A stretch of DNA of 64,000 bases from Sipunculus nudus (lineage: Eukaryota > Annelida > Sipuncula > Golfingiida > Sipunculidae): positions 91,203,830-91,267,829 of the forward strand of contig CM049307.1 in the NCBI GenBank assembly GCA_026874595.1, read 5' to 3'. Positions within the stretch are counted from its first letter, which is position 1, and each line of letters opens with the position of its first letter. Below are positions 37,001 to 54,220 of this stretch, in pieces. Under the pieces are notes generated by a model. The model had not been told where the DNA came from, ran no database searches, and saw only the letters and a program-made list of their open reading frames with translations. Made by a program: the position numbers and the translations under genes.

Positions 37001-39171
37001 GACATGCAGGGAGGCCAATGAAAAGTCTCTTTGGAAACTGAAATTAGGTCTCTGTTACCCATAACCTCTGATCTATGGGGCCCCGAATTGCCACCCATGA
37101 ATTATGGAAATTTTGTTACAAAAGCTCAAGTATCTGAACAACGATTGCATTGATCATCATGATTCCTTGCATGGTTATTAATCATGGAATGTTTCATCAG
37201 TTCCTGCAGTGTGGTGGCGCCACCTTTTCGATATTTACAATTTTTTTTCTCCATTTTTGGACTTCTTATGATGCGGTCATCTGTTAACAGGGCACAAATT
37301 GTAACAACTTAACCTAGGATTTTTTCTCTTGGCAGGCAGGGAGGCCCATGGAAAGTATCTTTTGAAACCTGAAATTAGGTCTCTGTTACCTATATTCTTT
37401 GAGCTATGTGGCTTCGAAGTACGCCCCAGTATCATGGAAAATTTGATACAAAAGCTCAGGTATCTGAACAACTGTTGCATTGATCACCATGATTCTTTTC
37501 AAAGATATTGATCATGGAATATTTAATCAGTTTCTGCAGCAGGTGGTACGATTTTTTTTCTCTATTTTTGAGACCTCTTAAGATGCACTCATCTGTTAAC
37601 ATGGCACAAATCGTTACAACTGGACCTACAGTCTTGTCTCTTGACATGCAGGGAGGCCCATGAAAAGTCTCCTTGGAAACCTGAAATTAGGTCTCTGTTA
37701 TCCATAACCTCTGAGGTAAGGGGCTCCGAAGAACCCCCCCCCCCCCATCCCAGAATAATTAAAAAACTTTTTACCAAAGCTCAAGTATCTGAACAACTTT
37801 TGCATTGATCACCATGAATTTTTTCATGCATATTCATAAAGAACTATTTCATCAGTTCCTGAAGACTGCAGGTGCAACCTGTTTTTTTTAGAATTTTTAT
37901 GCATTTTTTCTCAATTTTGTAGTTCAGCTGACTCTAATTTATCTGAGCTATAGTGGTCACTCTTTCTCGGTCGTCCGTCCGGCCATCTGGCTGTCCGGCC
38001 GTCTGTACGTTAACAGGGCACAAATCGTAACCACTGTACCTGGAATTTTCTTACTTGACATCAAGAGAGGTCCATGAAAAATCTCCTTGGAAACCTGAAA
38101 CAAGGTCTCTGTTACCCATATCCTTTGAGCTTTGGGGCTCCGAAGTACCCCTAAAAATAATACAAAATTTGATACAAAAGCTCAAATGTCTGAATAACTA
38201 CTGCATTTATCACCATGAATATGCGCATGAGCATTGATCATGGGGTGTTCTATCACTTCCTGCAGACTGGTGGTGTCAACTGTATTTTTTTTTCATTTTT
38301 TATGCTTTTTTTTAGACCTGCAATGAAACTATCAACTGTTAACATGGCACAAATCCTGTCCGTTGGACCTGGAATTTTCTAACTTGACATCAAAGGAGGT
38401 TCATGAATATATCTCTGTGGAAACCTGAAATTAGGTTTTTGTTACCCATATTCTCCGAGCTATGGGGCTCAGAAGTACCCCTCAGAATAATTAAAAATTT
38501 GACGTTAATAATATTTCAAATACATCTTAAACTACACTCTTTGTATTTCAAGTTCAGCTGAGCGTCATGGCCCATGGGCGACTTGTTTAAGTTTGTGACG
38601 GGAACAAAAGTGGGAATTTTTGAACTGCACATATCAAGAAATACAACTACATTTACACATTTTCAATTTGAATTGCACACATAGAGGTCAACTGCACACT
38701 AAAAGTATAACTAGAAGTGCAGTACCTAGAAGTATACTTACATGAAAACACGACTAATCAGGCCACACAAGGTTGTTTTTCAGGCATATGAATGTTTATG
38801 ACATCTCATATTTTTTTATTTGAAATGTACAGATAGTTGCCTTGCATTAAAACGCTTGTTTTAACATTCTTTTACAGGTGTATTCCTGATCTGAAATACA
38901 GGTCCATCGGCTTGGGGATAAGTAACGTATGTACAAGTTTATTCGGTGAGTGTATACATACAAATACGTTTTATGTCAGTCGTATGCCATTGTTACATTT
39001 CACAATGGATTTCAGAATAAGGACGGATTGATACAACTAGACTCGGTTACTTTGGTTATCATCAAATAATAACTCTTTAGTATTAACCTTATAATTATTT
39101 TATTTTCTATAATAAGTTCATGGTAAATGAAGTGGAAGAATGTAAAGATATTACAGAGCGGATTTTTATTT

Positions 39172-39206
<35 letters not shown>

Positions 39207-39232
39207 AATATATATATATATATGTATAAATA

Positions 39233-39298
<66 letters not shown>

Positions 39299-41364
39299 TA
39301 TATGCGCGTAAAATAAAGCGTGATTCCAGGTACCGATAGACCTAGCTCAGTGACAGCTCTTAGCACCAAATGAAATTAGTCAGTTTCGAGAGCTATAAAT
39401 CAGTAAATTAATTATATAATTTGCGCGAGGTGGCAGTACTTGTTCTTTGCGACACAGTGAGTGCAAGTTTAATGGCTCTGTCAGTAGGAGGAATTAAGTC
39501 TTAACCACTGCATCGACTGGGCCAGTCTAACGATAATCTAACTTTTTACAGCTTTCAACCATTACCTGATCTTCTTTTATTGTCCAACTTGTACTCTAAG
39601 ATCTTTTATGATAATTTTTCAGTAAATATTTCAATAAAAAAATAAATATTGTTATGGTACATGCAACAAAGCTTTATTGAGACTCCGGTTGAGAAAATAA
39701 AAAAACAATCCTGCCTTGAATTAAAAGGAATGTTGTTTTTCAAATGTTACATTACCCCCTTTAATCATAAATTAATGTAAAATGTACGACCAGATGGAAT
39801 ACCCTTAACAAACCTTGAAATATTCATAATTTTTCTTCACAGCTTCAAATAAAGCAGAATATATTATAATATTATAAGTAAATTGCCTGTCCAATTATAA
39901 TTTGATGATTTGGGCGTGGTCCAAAAAAGGGTTACTCCGCTTTAAACTTTGCCGATACGCATTCCTTGCCTCAAAACTCGTTCCCCCTAATAGGCCGTCG
40001 TCTGAACGCTGTCCTCGTTGATTGTTCCTTTTCGCATCCAAATTCCATATCGAAGCCTATTGAGTTTATTGCTCCCAGTTTCTCGAACCTGCTCATGGGG
40101 GCTGCCGCTTTGCGTAAAAACCGAGTGTTTCAAGTCGCATGTCGGAATATGGGTGTACCGCTGTTTATCTGAATTGTAGAAAAACTTGCTTTGTTTTGAA
40201 GCATTAGATAACATCAATAAAGCCCTTAAGCATTTTTAAAATTTAACCTATCAGTTATGTAAGACTTTTTTATGTTGTCGGTGGCGTCAATTTATTTTCA
40301 TGGATGGCCGAGATGATTAGCCGGGGGGTGGGGGGGGGCGGGGGGTTTGGGGGGGGGTGGGGGTGGTGGGCGTTGGGGGGGTGGGAGGTGTTAGCTCAGC
40401 TGACTTAAAGGCATCTCAGCTTAAGCGATCACTCTTTGTCCGTCATCCATTAAAAATCTCCGTGGAAATATGAAATTAGATCTCTGCCACCGATATCCTC
40501 TGAACTATGGGGCACAGAAATACCCAAGAATAAGAAAAAAAAAAAATGATTCTAAATCTCTAGTATCTAAACAACTAGTGCATTGATCACCATGATTTTT
40601 TGCATGCATATTCATCATTGATTGTTTCATCAGTTCCTGCAGAATGGTGGTGCCACCTTGATTTTTTTCTAAAAATTGTTTGCGCATTTTTTCTCTATTT
40701 TTTTAGACCTTCTAAGATGCTGTCGTCCGTGAACAGGTCATAATCGTTACCATTAAACCTAGAATCTCCTAACTCTACATCCAGGGGGGTCCGTGAAAAA
40801 TGTCTTTCGAAACTTGAAATAAGGTCTCTATAACCCAAATCTTCTGAGCTAAGGCCACAGAAGTACCCCCAGAATAATAAAAATGGATACAAACACTTCA
40901 GCATATGAATAACTAATGCAATGATCGTCCGTCCGGCCGGCCGTTTACAGGGCACAAATCGTAACCCGAAAGTGTAAAATCATAATCCTCTTTGACCTGG
41001 AAGATCCTAAAAATTTCTCATCAGGAACATGAAATTAGGTCACTGTGACCTATATTCTCCGAGTTACGGGGCATGTTTGAGCACTTTGGAAATACAAAAT
41101 ACACACATATTGCTAGATGGCTTGTTATAAAATTTGGTGTTCTTTTGATTCTTGATGAACTTAAGCTAATATACATGAATGATGATATCACCCACATTAT
41201 CTTCAGAAGTTGCCCGTGCAAGGACATATTGTCAGCATGTCATCGGCTGAGCGTCATGACCCATGGGTCACTTGTAATAAACTTCAATATTTCAAATATA
41301 GGTTTAAGGTTTTAGATTTAAGGTATTATGTTTACAGTATGGATTAATTCTAAACCCATTTTTA

Positions 41365-41422
<58 letters not shown>

Positions 41423-41839
41423 CTCTGAAAAGCAGGGAGATGACTACACTCACCATCCCCCCACCCCCTTGATAAAAGTATGGGGATATATACCGAACCC
41501 CACCCTTGTAGTGACGTCACTATTGATTATTTCATTATGTTGATTATCTCAGGTACGGTTCCAGCTCCTATTGTCTTTGGTTGGCTCATCGATCAAACCT
41601 GTCTTGCCATGACTCCACCTCGTGGGACATCACCGGCCCGATGTATAAGATACAACCAAGATATGTTCCGACTTGTCTTCCACGCTACCTGTATCAGCGT
41701 CATCGTGTTCGGGCTCGTCTTTTATGCGGTCCCTTGGGCGAAACTTGTACGAGAAGACAGCATTGAAAATAAAAGGCGCAAGGAACAAAAAGCATCGATG
41801 CCGGAAGAAGTGGCAATGGTGGATAACCCACGTACCTAG
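29176..41839 (+). CDS. Organic anion transporter (OATP/SLCO family), nine coding exons
   Basis: Plasma-membrane uptake carrier for amphipathic organic anions such as steroid conjugates, eicosanoids, bile-salt-like compounds and xenobiotics; substrates of this copy are unknown. The joined coding exons are 29176-29846, 30176-30262, 31158-31391, 32926-33102, 34082-34274, 34776-34908, 35924-36096, 38878-38945 and 41553-41839. All junctions are GT-AG and phases match, giving about 674 residues (family about 650-720). Seen in the product: TM1-TM4 in exon 1; signature [15 protein letters not shown] before TM6; a long TM7 segment; a Cys-rich Kazal-type extracellular loop ([18 protein letters not shown]); and [19 protein letters not shown] before TM12. 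The consensus Arg of the signature (DxRW) is Gly. The N-terminus is incomplete: exon 1 begins after a TTTGTAG acceptor in phase 2, or translation starts at the in-frame ATG at 29,120. Its 3' end is partly duplicated at 53,974. Confidence 0.95.
30176..30262 (+). CDS. OATP exon 2 (TM5)
   Basis: 87 bp between acceptor TTTTTTAG and donor T|GTGAGT. It encodes [19 protein letters not shown] and STSMFVDLS, the Gly-rich TM5. Phase is 1 at both ends, which fits exon 1 and exon 3. Confidence 0.92.
31158..31391 (+). CDS. OATP exon 3 (signature and TM6, cytoplasmic loop)
   Basis: 234 bp, acceptor CTTTTTTTAG and donor G|GTGAGA. It encodes [17 protein letters not shown]6 ([18 protein letters not shown]), RRIRKTP and a hydrophilic, acidic and Lys-rich loop ([10 protein letters not shown]). 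The family signature D-x-R-W-(I/V)-G-A-W-W-x-G is present except that Arg is Gly. Confidence 0.95.
31732..31995 (-). other. GC-richer open frame antisense in OATP intron 3, unrecognised
   Basis: An 87-codon minus-strand frame with balanced, protein-like composition (for example [20 protein letters not shown]) in a GC-richer patch of the intron. I do not recognise it. It may be a retrocopy or repeat fragment; nothing else supports a gene. Confidence 0.2.
32926..33102 (+). CDS. OATP exon 4 (TM7)
   Basis: 177 bp, acceptor TTTATCATAG and donor G|GTGAGA. It encodes [19 protein letters not shown], then the hydrophobic TM7 ([20 protein letters not shown]), PKFLEVHF and [11 protein letters not shown]. 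The segment 'PKFLE.HF' is the family's loop after TM7. Confidence 0.93.
34082..34274 (+). CDS. OATP exon 5 (TM8-TM9)
   Basis: 193 bp, acceptor GGATTTTTCCAG and donor AA|GTAGGT. It encodes [19 protein letters not shown] (TM8 with the Gly-rich motif), [10 protein letters not shown]9 ([19 protein letters not shown]) and the start of the large fifth extracellular loop. It lies just after a (CT)n(TA)n microsatellite. Confidence 0.92.
34776..34908 (+). CDS. OATP exon 6 (Kazal-type loop)
   Basis: 133 bp, acceptor TTGCAG and donor TCG|GTAAGT. Visible cysteines: [20 protein letters not shown], then [10 protein letters not shown]. This is the conserved OATP extracellular loop 5, whose Cys residues form disulfides needed for surface expression in characterised family members. 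Confidence 0.94.
35630..35880. repeat. (TTA/TAA)n-rich low-complexity tract in OATP intron 6
   Basis: Imperfect ATT/AAT trinucleotide repeats in long runs just upstream of exon 7. Confidence 0.85.
35924..36096 (+). CDS. OATP exon 7 (end of loop 5, TM10)
   Basis: 173 bp, acceptor TTTCTATAG and donor AG|GTCAGT. It encodes [30 protein letters not shown] and TM10 ([20 protein letters not shown]), ending ILR. It completes the Cys pattern of the Kazal-like loop. Confidence 0.93.
36202..36290. mobile_element. Possible pogo/Tigger-like terminal fragment
   Basis: The word ACTGTTGAACCTCTCCTAGTGGACACCT resembles CAGTTGAACCTC-type termini (split here: ACTGTTGAACC / TCTCCTAGTGG / ACACCT). Only one end is seen. 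Confidence 0.3.
36551..38590 (+). repeat. Dispersed repeat array in OATP intron 7
   Basis: Starts TTAGCTCAGCTGACTGAAAG followed by a CGTCCGTCTGTCCG stretch. About five tandem modules of 310-410 bp follow, each with GGCACAAATCGTAAC, 'cttggaaacctgaaattaggtctctgttacccata', 'gcattgatcaccatga' and 'tcagttcctgcagactggtggcgcc'. The end is CAGCTGAGCGTCATGGCCCATGGGC then GACTTGT. In this subfamily the palindrome position reads AGGTCTCTGTTACC, so the receptor-like site is lost. A non-autonomous Helitron-like element with a central tandem core is one possible identity (inference). Confidence 0.85.
38878..38945 (+). CDS. OATP exon 8 (TM11 start)
   Basis: 68 bp, acceptor CTTTTACAG and donor G|GTGAGT. It encodes [20 protein letters not shown] and LF, matching the family's 'LRCV....RS.ALG' segment leading into TM11. 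Phases fit exons 7 and 9. Confidence 0.92.
39173..39303. repeat. (TA)n microsatellite in OATP intron 8
   Basis: Long TA tract with TAAATA and TGTA interruptions. Confidence 0.95.
39304..39545 (+). repeat. Dispersed repeat adjacent to TA tract
   Basis: Shares AAAATAAAGCGTGATTCCA, CCAGCTCTTA-like words and 'gcatcgactgggccagtcta' with sequences near 56,560-56,755 and 61,138-61,230 plus 62,120-62,175. It has tRNA-like fragments (CTAGCTCAGTGAC) but no clear B box. Family not recognised. Confidence 0.55.
40321..40390 (+). repeat. G-rich tract with many G-runs (quadruplex-prone)
   Basis: About 70 bp of almost pure G interrupted by T and C, with at least six runs of four or more G. It lies in OATP intron 8 on the coding strand. 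Confidence 0.9.
40391..41275 (+). repeat. Dispersed repeat block in OATP intron 8
   Basis: Same family as 36,551-38,590: TTAGCTCAGCTGACTTAAAG at the start, GGCACAAATCGTAACC inside, GCTGAGCGTCATGACCCATG then GGTCACTTGT at the end. A perfect AGGTCACTGTGACCT palindrome is at 41,037-41,051. Confidence 0.85.
41368..41419. repeat. (TA)n microsatellite before last OATP exon
   Basis: Pure TA tract in OATP intron 8. Confidence 0.95.
41553..41839 (+). CDS. OATP exon 9, last coding exon (TM11 end, TM12, C-terminus)
   Basis: 287 bp including the TAG stop at 41,837-41,839; acceptor TTATCTCAG. It encodes [19 protein letters not shown] (the family's 'G.IPAPI.FG..ID..C' box), CIRYN, TM12 ([20 protein letters not shown]) and a charged cytoplasmic tail ([15 protein letters not shown]) ending DNPRT. 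The tail is not a strong class I PDZ motif. From about 41,612 on, the exon is also present as a broken copy at 53,974. Confidence 0.95.
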
Positions 41840-42121
41840 AAAATAGTAACGCTTCAACGGATTACGATTTAATGTGTAAATATATGTGTCATCCGTTTTA
41901 GGTATTCTTAAGAAAAGCTATGTTTGACTATATATTACTTTTTATCTGCATTTTATATCATAACTCTCATTATTGTACAAGCGTTTTTTATAAAACGTTT
42001 ATATTTCAATTATTCTGTTTAAATTATAAAAAAAAAATGATAACAGCTAGGTATAAGGGAGACACAGCATGTTCAAACAAGAGAGAGTTTGAATTTAATG
42101 GTTGGTATAATAGGAAATTAA

Positions 42122-42123
<2 letters not shown>

Positions 42124-42170
<47 letters not shown>

Positions 42171-42192
42171 TATTTACACATATATATATATA
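42124..42192. repeat. (TA)n microsatellite downstream of OATP
   Basis: TA tract with small interruptions about 290 bp after the OATP stop. It is not present at the same place in copy 2. Confidence 0.9.
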
Positions 42193-42316
42193 TTTATATA
42201 TAATTAATATAATGTATAAATGGACGATTGTTAGATTCATATTCGCGATAGTTTTCGCGACCGCACCATAAACTAAAATCTTAGTATAGCAGTATTTTCA
42301 TTGATTATAAAATAAG

Positions 42317-42322
42317 AATAAA
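42317..42322 (+). promoter_or_regulatory. Candidate OATP polyadenylation signal
   Basis: AATAAA about 480 nt after the stop codon. The surrounding word AAGAATAAATTCC is kept in copy 2 (about 54,432). An A-rich run at about 42,017-42,027 is an alternative region without a canonical hexamer. Confidence 0.3.
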
Positions 42323-42690
42323 TTCCAAAGTACCTAACGCATTTTCGTTACATTCAATATACCATTATCTGTGTCGCGTCTTTGCATGGGCAGATTAGTG
42401 TGCTATAATTCACAAAGCTAGGTTCTAGAGGTGTTGTAGTTAATGTGCACTGTGAAAGTACAAACGAGCTTCTTACAAACGTCTTTCTATTACGGACTTG
42501 TGGGTTAAGATCCCCTCTAGAACGGCACGTCTTAAGAAGATCAAAGGACAAATCAACACAAACGGAGGCCCTCACCTCCAGTCAAAACATCTTTCTGTTA
42601 TGAACAAAAACCCCTGATCCCGCCAGTGTCCGTAACTGGGTTAATATTTTAGTTTAATATTTGATTGCACAGGCTTCGGACCCGTGTGTG

Positions 42691-42693
42691 TGT

Positions 42694-42725
<32 letters not shown>

Positions 42726-42726
42726 C
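42691..42726 (+). repeat. Poly(G) tract
   Basis: A run of more than 30 consecutive G, quadruplex-prone and prone to assembly length error. Copy 2 lacks it at the homologous position. Confidence 0.9.
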
Positions 42727-45068
42727 TTTTTGGCCCAGTTGAGAAACCTGGGGAGAAAGTGTACTAGTTGATTATATGCGTGAATCTGAATATAACCTTA
42801 TGAATCAAGAAGCTTGGTTTCGACCTATTAATCGTACCAAGAATTGTAACATAATTTAATTCACTACAGTGCATTTCAGTAAGGTCCCCAAACACCATAC
42901 TTGAAGACCTAAACAATCCTACCATATAAATCAGCTAAGAATGGTAGGGCGACCAGCCTACAAGGCATTCCTCCTCACCCATGTGAAATGTTGCTTCAAC
43001 CTCCACGATTGTATAGATTGACTGATTGATAGCAGAACCGAACACGGAGGCGCATCGGGATTGCCATGGGCTTTGCTTCAAGGGGACATGTTCCTCTCAC
43101 CTTTATAGGGATTTGGAATAAAGTATCTTTTGTCCCCTTCTAGTTTTAGTGGGTTAAAACACATAATATTTTAATTTCGATATAATTCTGTTAAACAGTT
43201 TATAGTTTCGTCATATTTTACTCAATAATATTTCCGTTATTGCATCCCATCTTGAGAAAAATTAGAAGTATACATGTGTTCGCTACCTCAGTGAATTATC
43301 ATAAGGATTGGCCTGGTTTTAACTATTTATATCAGAAGTAAAATAGTAATATTAAAGTGCTGTAAACTGAAAAAAATGATTTTAGTATGATGAAATTTTA
43401 TTCTTTTTTTTTGAAGGTGTGAAAAATATTAAGAATGTCCTGAAGTTGTTTTTCCAGTGGTTTGTCCTTCGGACATTTTCTTAACATATAAGGTTGCAAC
43501 CACCTTACACATTATACAATATACGTGCTCAATTTTTGTCTCTAATCCAGCTGGTGAAATATATTCATTTCAGTTACCCTGAAGACTTTAAGCAAATAAC
43601 TTTTTTATGACATGTAATACACAATTTTCTCTATGAAGTATATTTTATTGATCTTTTTACAGATCATTCTCTTGCTTTTATATCCGAAAATAAATCCTAG
43701 ATCCGGCCCTTGGTTGATCGGGCCGATACGGAAGTTTCCCTCCGAGTGACGTGTATCTAGTCACTGAGTAATGCATTGAGTTTTAGAAGTGTTGATGGCA
43801 AATATCATTACTAACGGCCTGTTAGGTCCCTGGTTCAATAGTATGCCTGCAAGAGATTCGATGTCTGATCAGGTTTATGCCATTATGTTCAATATTAAGT
43901 TTAATAGACCATAAGTATCGTGTAATTGGTTTGGTGAAGTAAAGTGCAAAAAGAAACGAAAGACCGGGAGGAATCCTCACGGTAATTTAAATTTTCCCAT
44001 ATAGCCACCCGATGACTTAGTGTTCGTCCACGCGGCTAGGTGTCGTTATTGATGCCGGATACATTCCTTTTTCTGAAATTACTCAGCGTGTTCCTCTGAG
44101 AGAGGAGAAAGCAAGTGAAGGAAGCTAAATGTGAGAGTTACAAGCTAGATATGTTAATTTTTAAAATGATCAATTAACACTTCCCAACTATCGATACGAT
44201 AACGCTGATGAGGCATAATAGAAATGGTATTGGGTGGTTTGTTTTAAATACCCTTCAGGCCTAAAAGGAAGCCACATGATACAATAGTTTACGGGTGAGG
44301 GAGCGGTCATCCTCCGGCGTATTTACTTGAAAAAAAAAGGTCTATCAGACACCAAAGTCTCTCGTAGATAGATGCCTACCTAGATAGGCTGTTTAGGAGT
44401 ACTTTACATTGATATTTTCGTACCCTAATCAAACCCTTAACTCGAAAAAATTCAAAACTTCTCATTCGGGCTTTTTTTTGGCACTGTCATTTTGTGCAGA
44501 CTAAAACCCGGATAATGCAAGTCGCATGTGGGAATTAAGGGTATACCGCTAGAAAAAATAATGAATCAATAGGTCATTTGATCAATGTTTTTCTACCATT
44601 GTCTTTAATATCTACCATTCTATACCGACACAATAGCACATCGATTCATTTACACAAAGACCTCCACACAAATGTTGTCCTTTCATTTGTTTTATATTAT
44701 AACATCTATTAGAAATACAACCATTCATATACAGTGTTACTTAATTAATTTAGACAATTCATTTGTTTTCCAAGGCAAACCAACTTCGTGAAACATGCTG
44801 AAAAAGACCAGGTTTGACTTCCTAGCTTAGCTCTCTCTCTGCGTGTTTGGTTCAACTTTATGTTTTTACTATGTCGCTTTCAAACAACCCACAAACGTAC
44901 ACGCATTGGCTGGTTATAAGATTAACCATTCGAATTACGTGTAAAACTGTTTACTCCCAATTACCGTTTATGCTTATTCTCCTTTAACTGTCACGGTATG
45001 GTCGCAATGTATTCATACAAAAGCTCTTGATTGTGCAATTAGAATCATAATACAAAAAAAATCATGGT

Positions 45069-45076
45069 TATATAAA
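45069..45076 (+). promoter_or_regulatory. Candidate TATA box of membrane-protein gene, copy 1
   Basis: TATATAAA is conserved with copy 2 (57,114-57,121), followed in both by GTCAGYTGGGTGAATACTCATCC about 30 nt downstream, where transcription could start. Confidence 0.4.
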
Positions 45077-45099
45077 TTAGAGAATAGCCTGTCAGTTGG

Positions 45100-45172
45100 G
45101 TGAATACTCATCCGTTTGTCTCGGTTTTATAAGGACGTCTTCCTCGAAAGACTGCATATAGACGACAATTCG
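45100..45172 (+). other. Candidate 5' UTR exon, membrane-protein gene copy 1
   Basis: Begins about 25-30 nt after the TATA box and ends at a conserved donor CG|GTAAGA. Copy 2 has the same donor at 57,218/57,219. It has no coding content. The start is approximate. Confidence 0.35.
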
Positions 45173-46307
45173 GTAAGATTATACTATTTTCATGATCAGT
45201 TTGTTTAAAAGGGAATAGCGCAAATCCATATAGCGCGTTCTATAATCTACAAAGTACGTGTTGTACATATACAGATAACGTACAGAACAGTTTTAACGTG
45301 ACAGTCTAATACTTTAACCATGTTATAAATTTATTAAATTGGCAAGTGGGTTACGGTTAGGACTTATACAACCTTTACTTTAAAACTGTATAATTAAAAA
45401 CGCTATAAATAGTGACGGCTGTGCCAATTCAAATGACATATCTGGAGACCTAAAGAAATGCTGTTACCTGCTTGTTTCTTATTAAATATATTAACAATAT
45501 TCGATTTAGTTATTTTTAAAGTAACGTCCCTTGGGAAAGTATTTAATTGAACTGGCTTGGAATACATAGTTAAAAAAGATATGTTATGCCGTTCAAAACA
45601 ATCATTTGACCCGACCGTCTCGCGTTTTACTTTCACTTTTATAATTATTACACTGTATAGTGCATCGATACCTTCTGTGAGACTACGTCACAGTTGATTT
45701 ATGCGTTTATATATTAGTTGACTTAGTATTTCATCAATGTTTACGCTCAAAAGAGAAATTTGATAAGCTATCATACACATTTTTTTTCTGACGCGCACTT
45801 TGCTGTTTCTCTGAAGGTTAATCTGGTATTGTTCTGATAAAGCAGTGCAATTAACTCGAGAAGTAACAATTCTAAAGCGCCTGTTAACGTACATTCGGTT
45901 TTTAGTTGGAAAACCTGTGTGGTTTTATGGAAATATGTAAAACAAAGTGAATAGGTGATTTTCATAACTATATGAGTAAAACTGATTTTTCCATTTCAAA
46001 ATGATATATGGTTGGTATTGGATGAGATTAACAAACTTTTGTCCTGGATTTTCTATTAACCAGGGCTGGAAGATAATGTGTTTTGTCTGTTTTGGTGAGT
46101 CTTTGGCTGCAAATGAGGTAATAATACAAGTATCTGTCGTTAAGGGGTGCTTTTGTTTTCAGAAGCTAAACGGTCTCTGCAAAGGATCGTTGGTTTATAT
46201 TTTACACACGTTTATTTCATGATGTGGCTCCATTATTGGACTTATAATAAAATTTACAAAGAGATAAAATGTATTGTCAGCTAATTTTTTGTTTGTTTAC
46301 GAGCTAG

Positions 46308-53749
<7,442 letters not shown>

Positions 53750-53771
53750 CAACGGTAGTTTGACATGATAA

Positions 53772-53777
53772 AATAAA
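53772..53777 (+). promoter_or_regulatory. Candidate polyadenylation signal
   Basis: AATAAA 23 nt after the stop of the membrane-protein gene copy 1. Confidence 0.4.
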
Positions 53778-53782
53778 ACAAT

Positions 53783-53973
53783 CAGAAGCGGCTCCAGGGG
53801 GAGGGTACAAGCCCCCCCCCCCCTATTTTTCAACAGCCGTAAGCTTTTTTTAAGTGTTACAGACTAATTTTTGTCCGTCCTGAATGCTCCCTTTTCCGGA
53901 CATTTTTTAAGGCCCTGTCATTAGTCCTCCTGGGTTGGACCTCTCCTTTTCCTAAATCCTTGATCCGCCCCTG
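53783..53973. mobile_element. hAT-type MITE at the duplication junction
   Basis: Ends CAGAAGCGGCTCCAG and (complement) CAGGGGCGGATCAAGG form an imperfect terminal inverted repeat around 191 bp with a poly(C) run. The flanks (AAAACAAT and TACTCCAC) show no target duplication, which fits a breakpoint at the element end. Related solo ends occur near 21,916, 43,684, 48,955 and 62,334. Confidence 0.6.
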
Positions 53974-54220
53974 TACTCCACCTCACGGGAAGTCACCGGC
54001 CCGATGTATTTGATACTACCAAGATATGTTTCGACTTCTCTTCCACGCCACCTGTATCAGCTTCATCGTGTTTAGGCTCGTGTTTTATGCTGTGCCTTGG
54101 GTGAATCTTGCACGAGAAAAGAGCATTGAAATTCAAAGGCGCACAGAAAAAAGCATCGAGGCCTGAAGAGGTCCCAATGGTGAATTACCCACGTACCGGA
54201 AATCCTGATTCAAGGGATTA
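53974..54220 (+). pseudogene. Broken duplicate of OATP last exon
   Basis: Clearly homologous to 41,612-41,850 at the DNA level. The reading frame has a TGA where the active gene has AGA (CIRYN region) and a small deletion in the Lys-rich tail that shifts the frame. It lacks the acceptor, the PAPI box and TM11, because the duplication begins inside the exon. It therefore cannot act as an OATP exon. Confidence 0.9.

Noticed and set aside
53974-54220. Second functional OATP gene
   Set aside because: Only the 3' half of the last exon is present, with a stop codon and a frameshift; no other OATP exons lie upstream of it within the duplicate.
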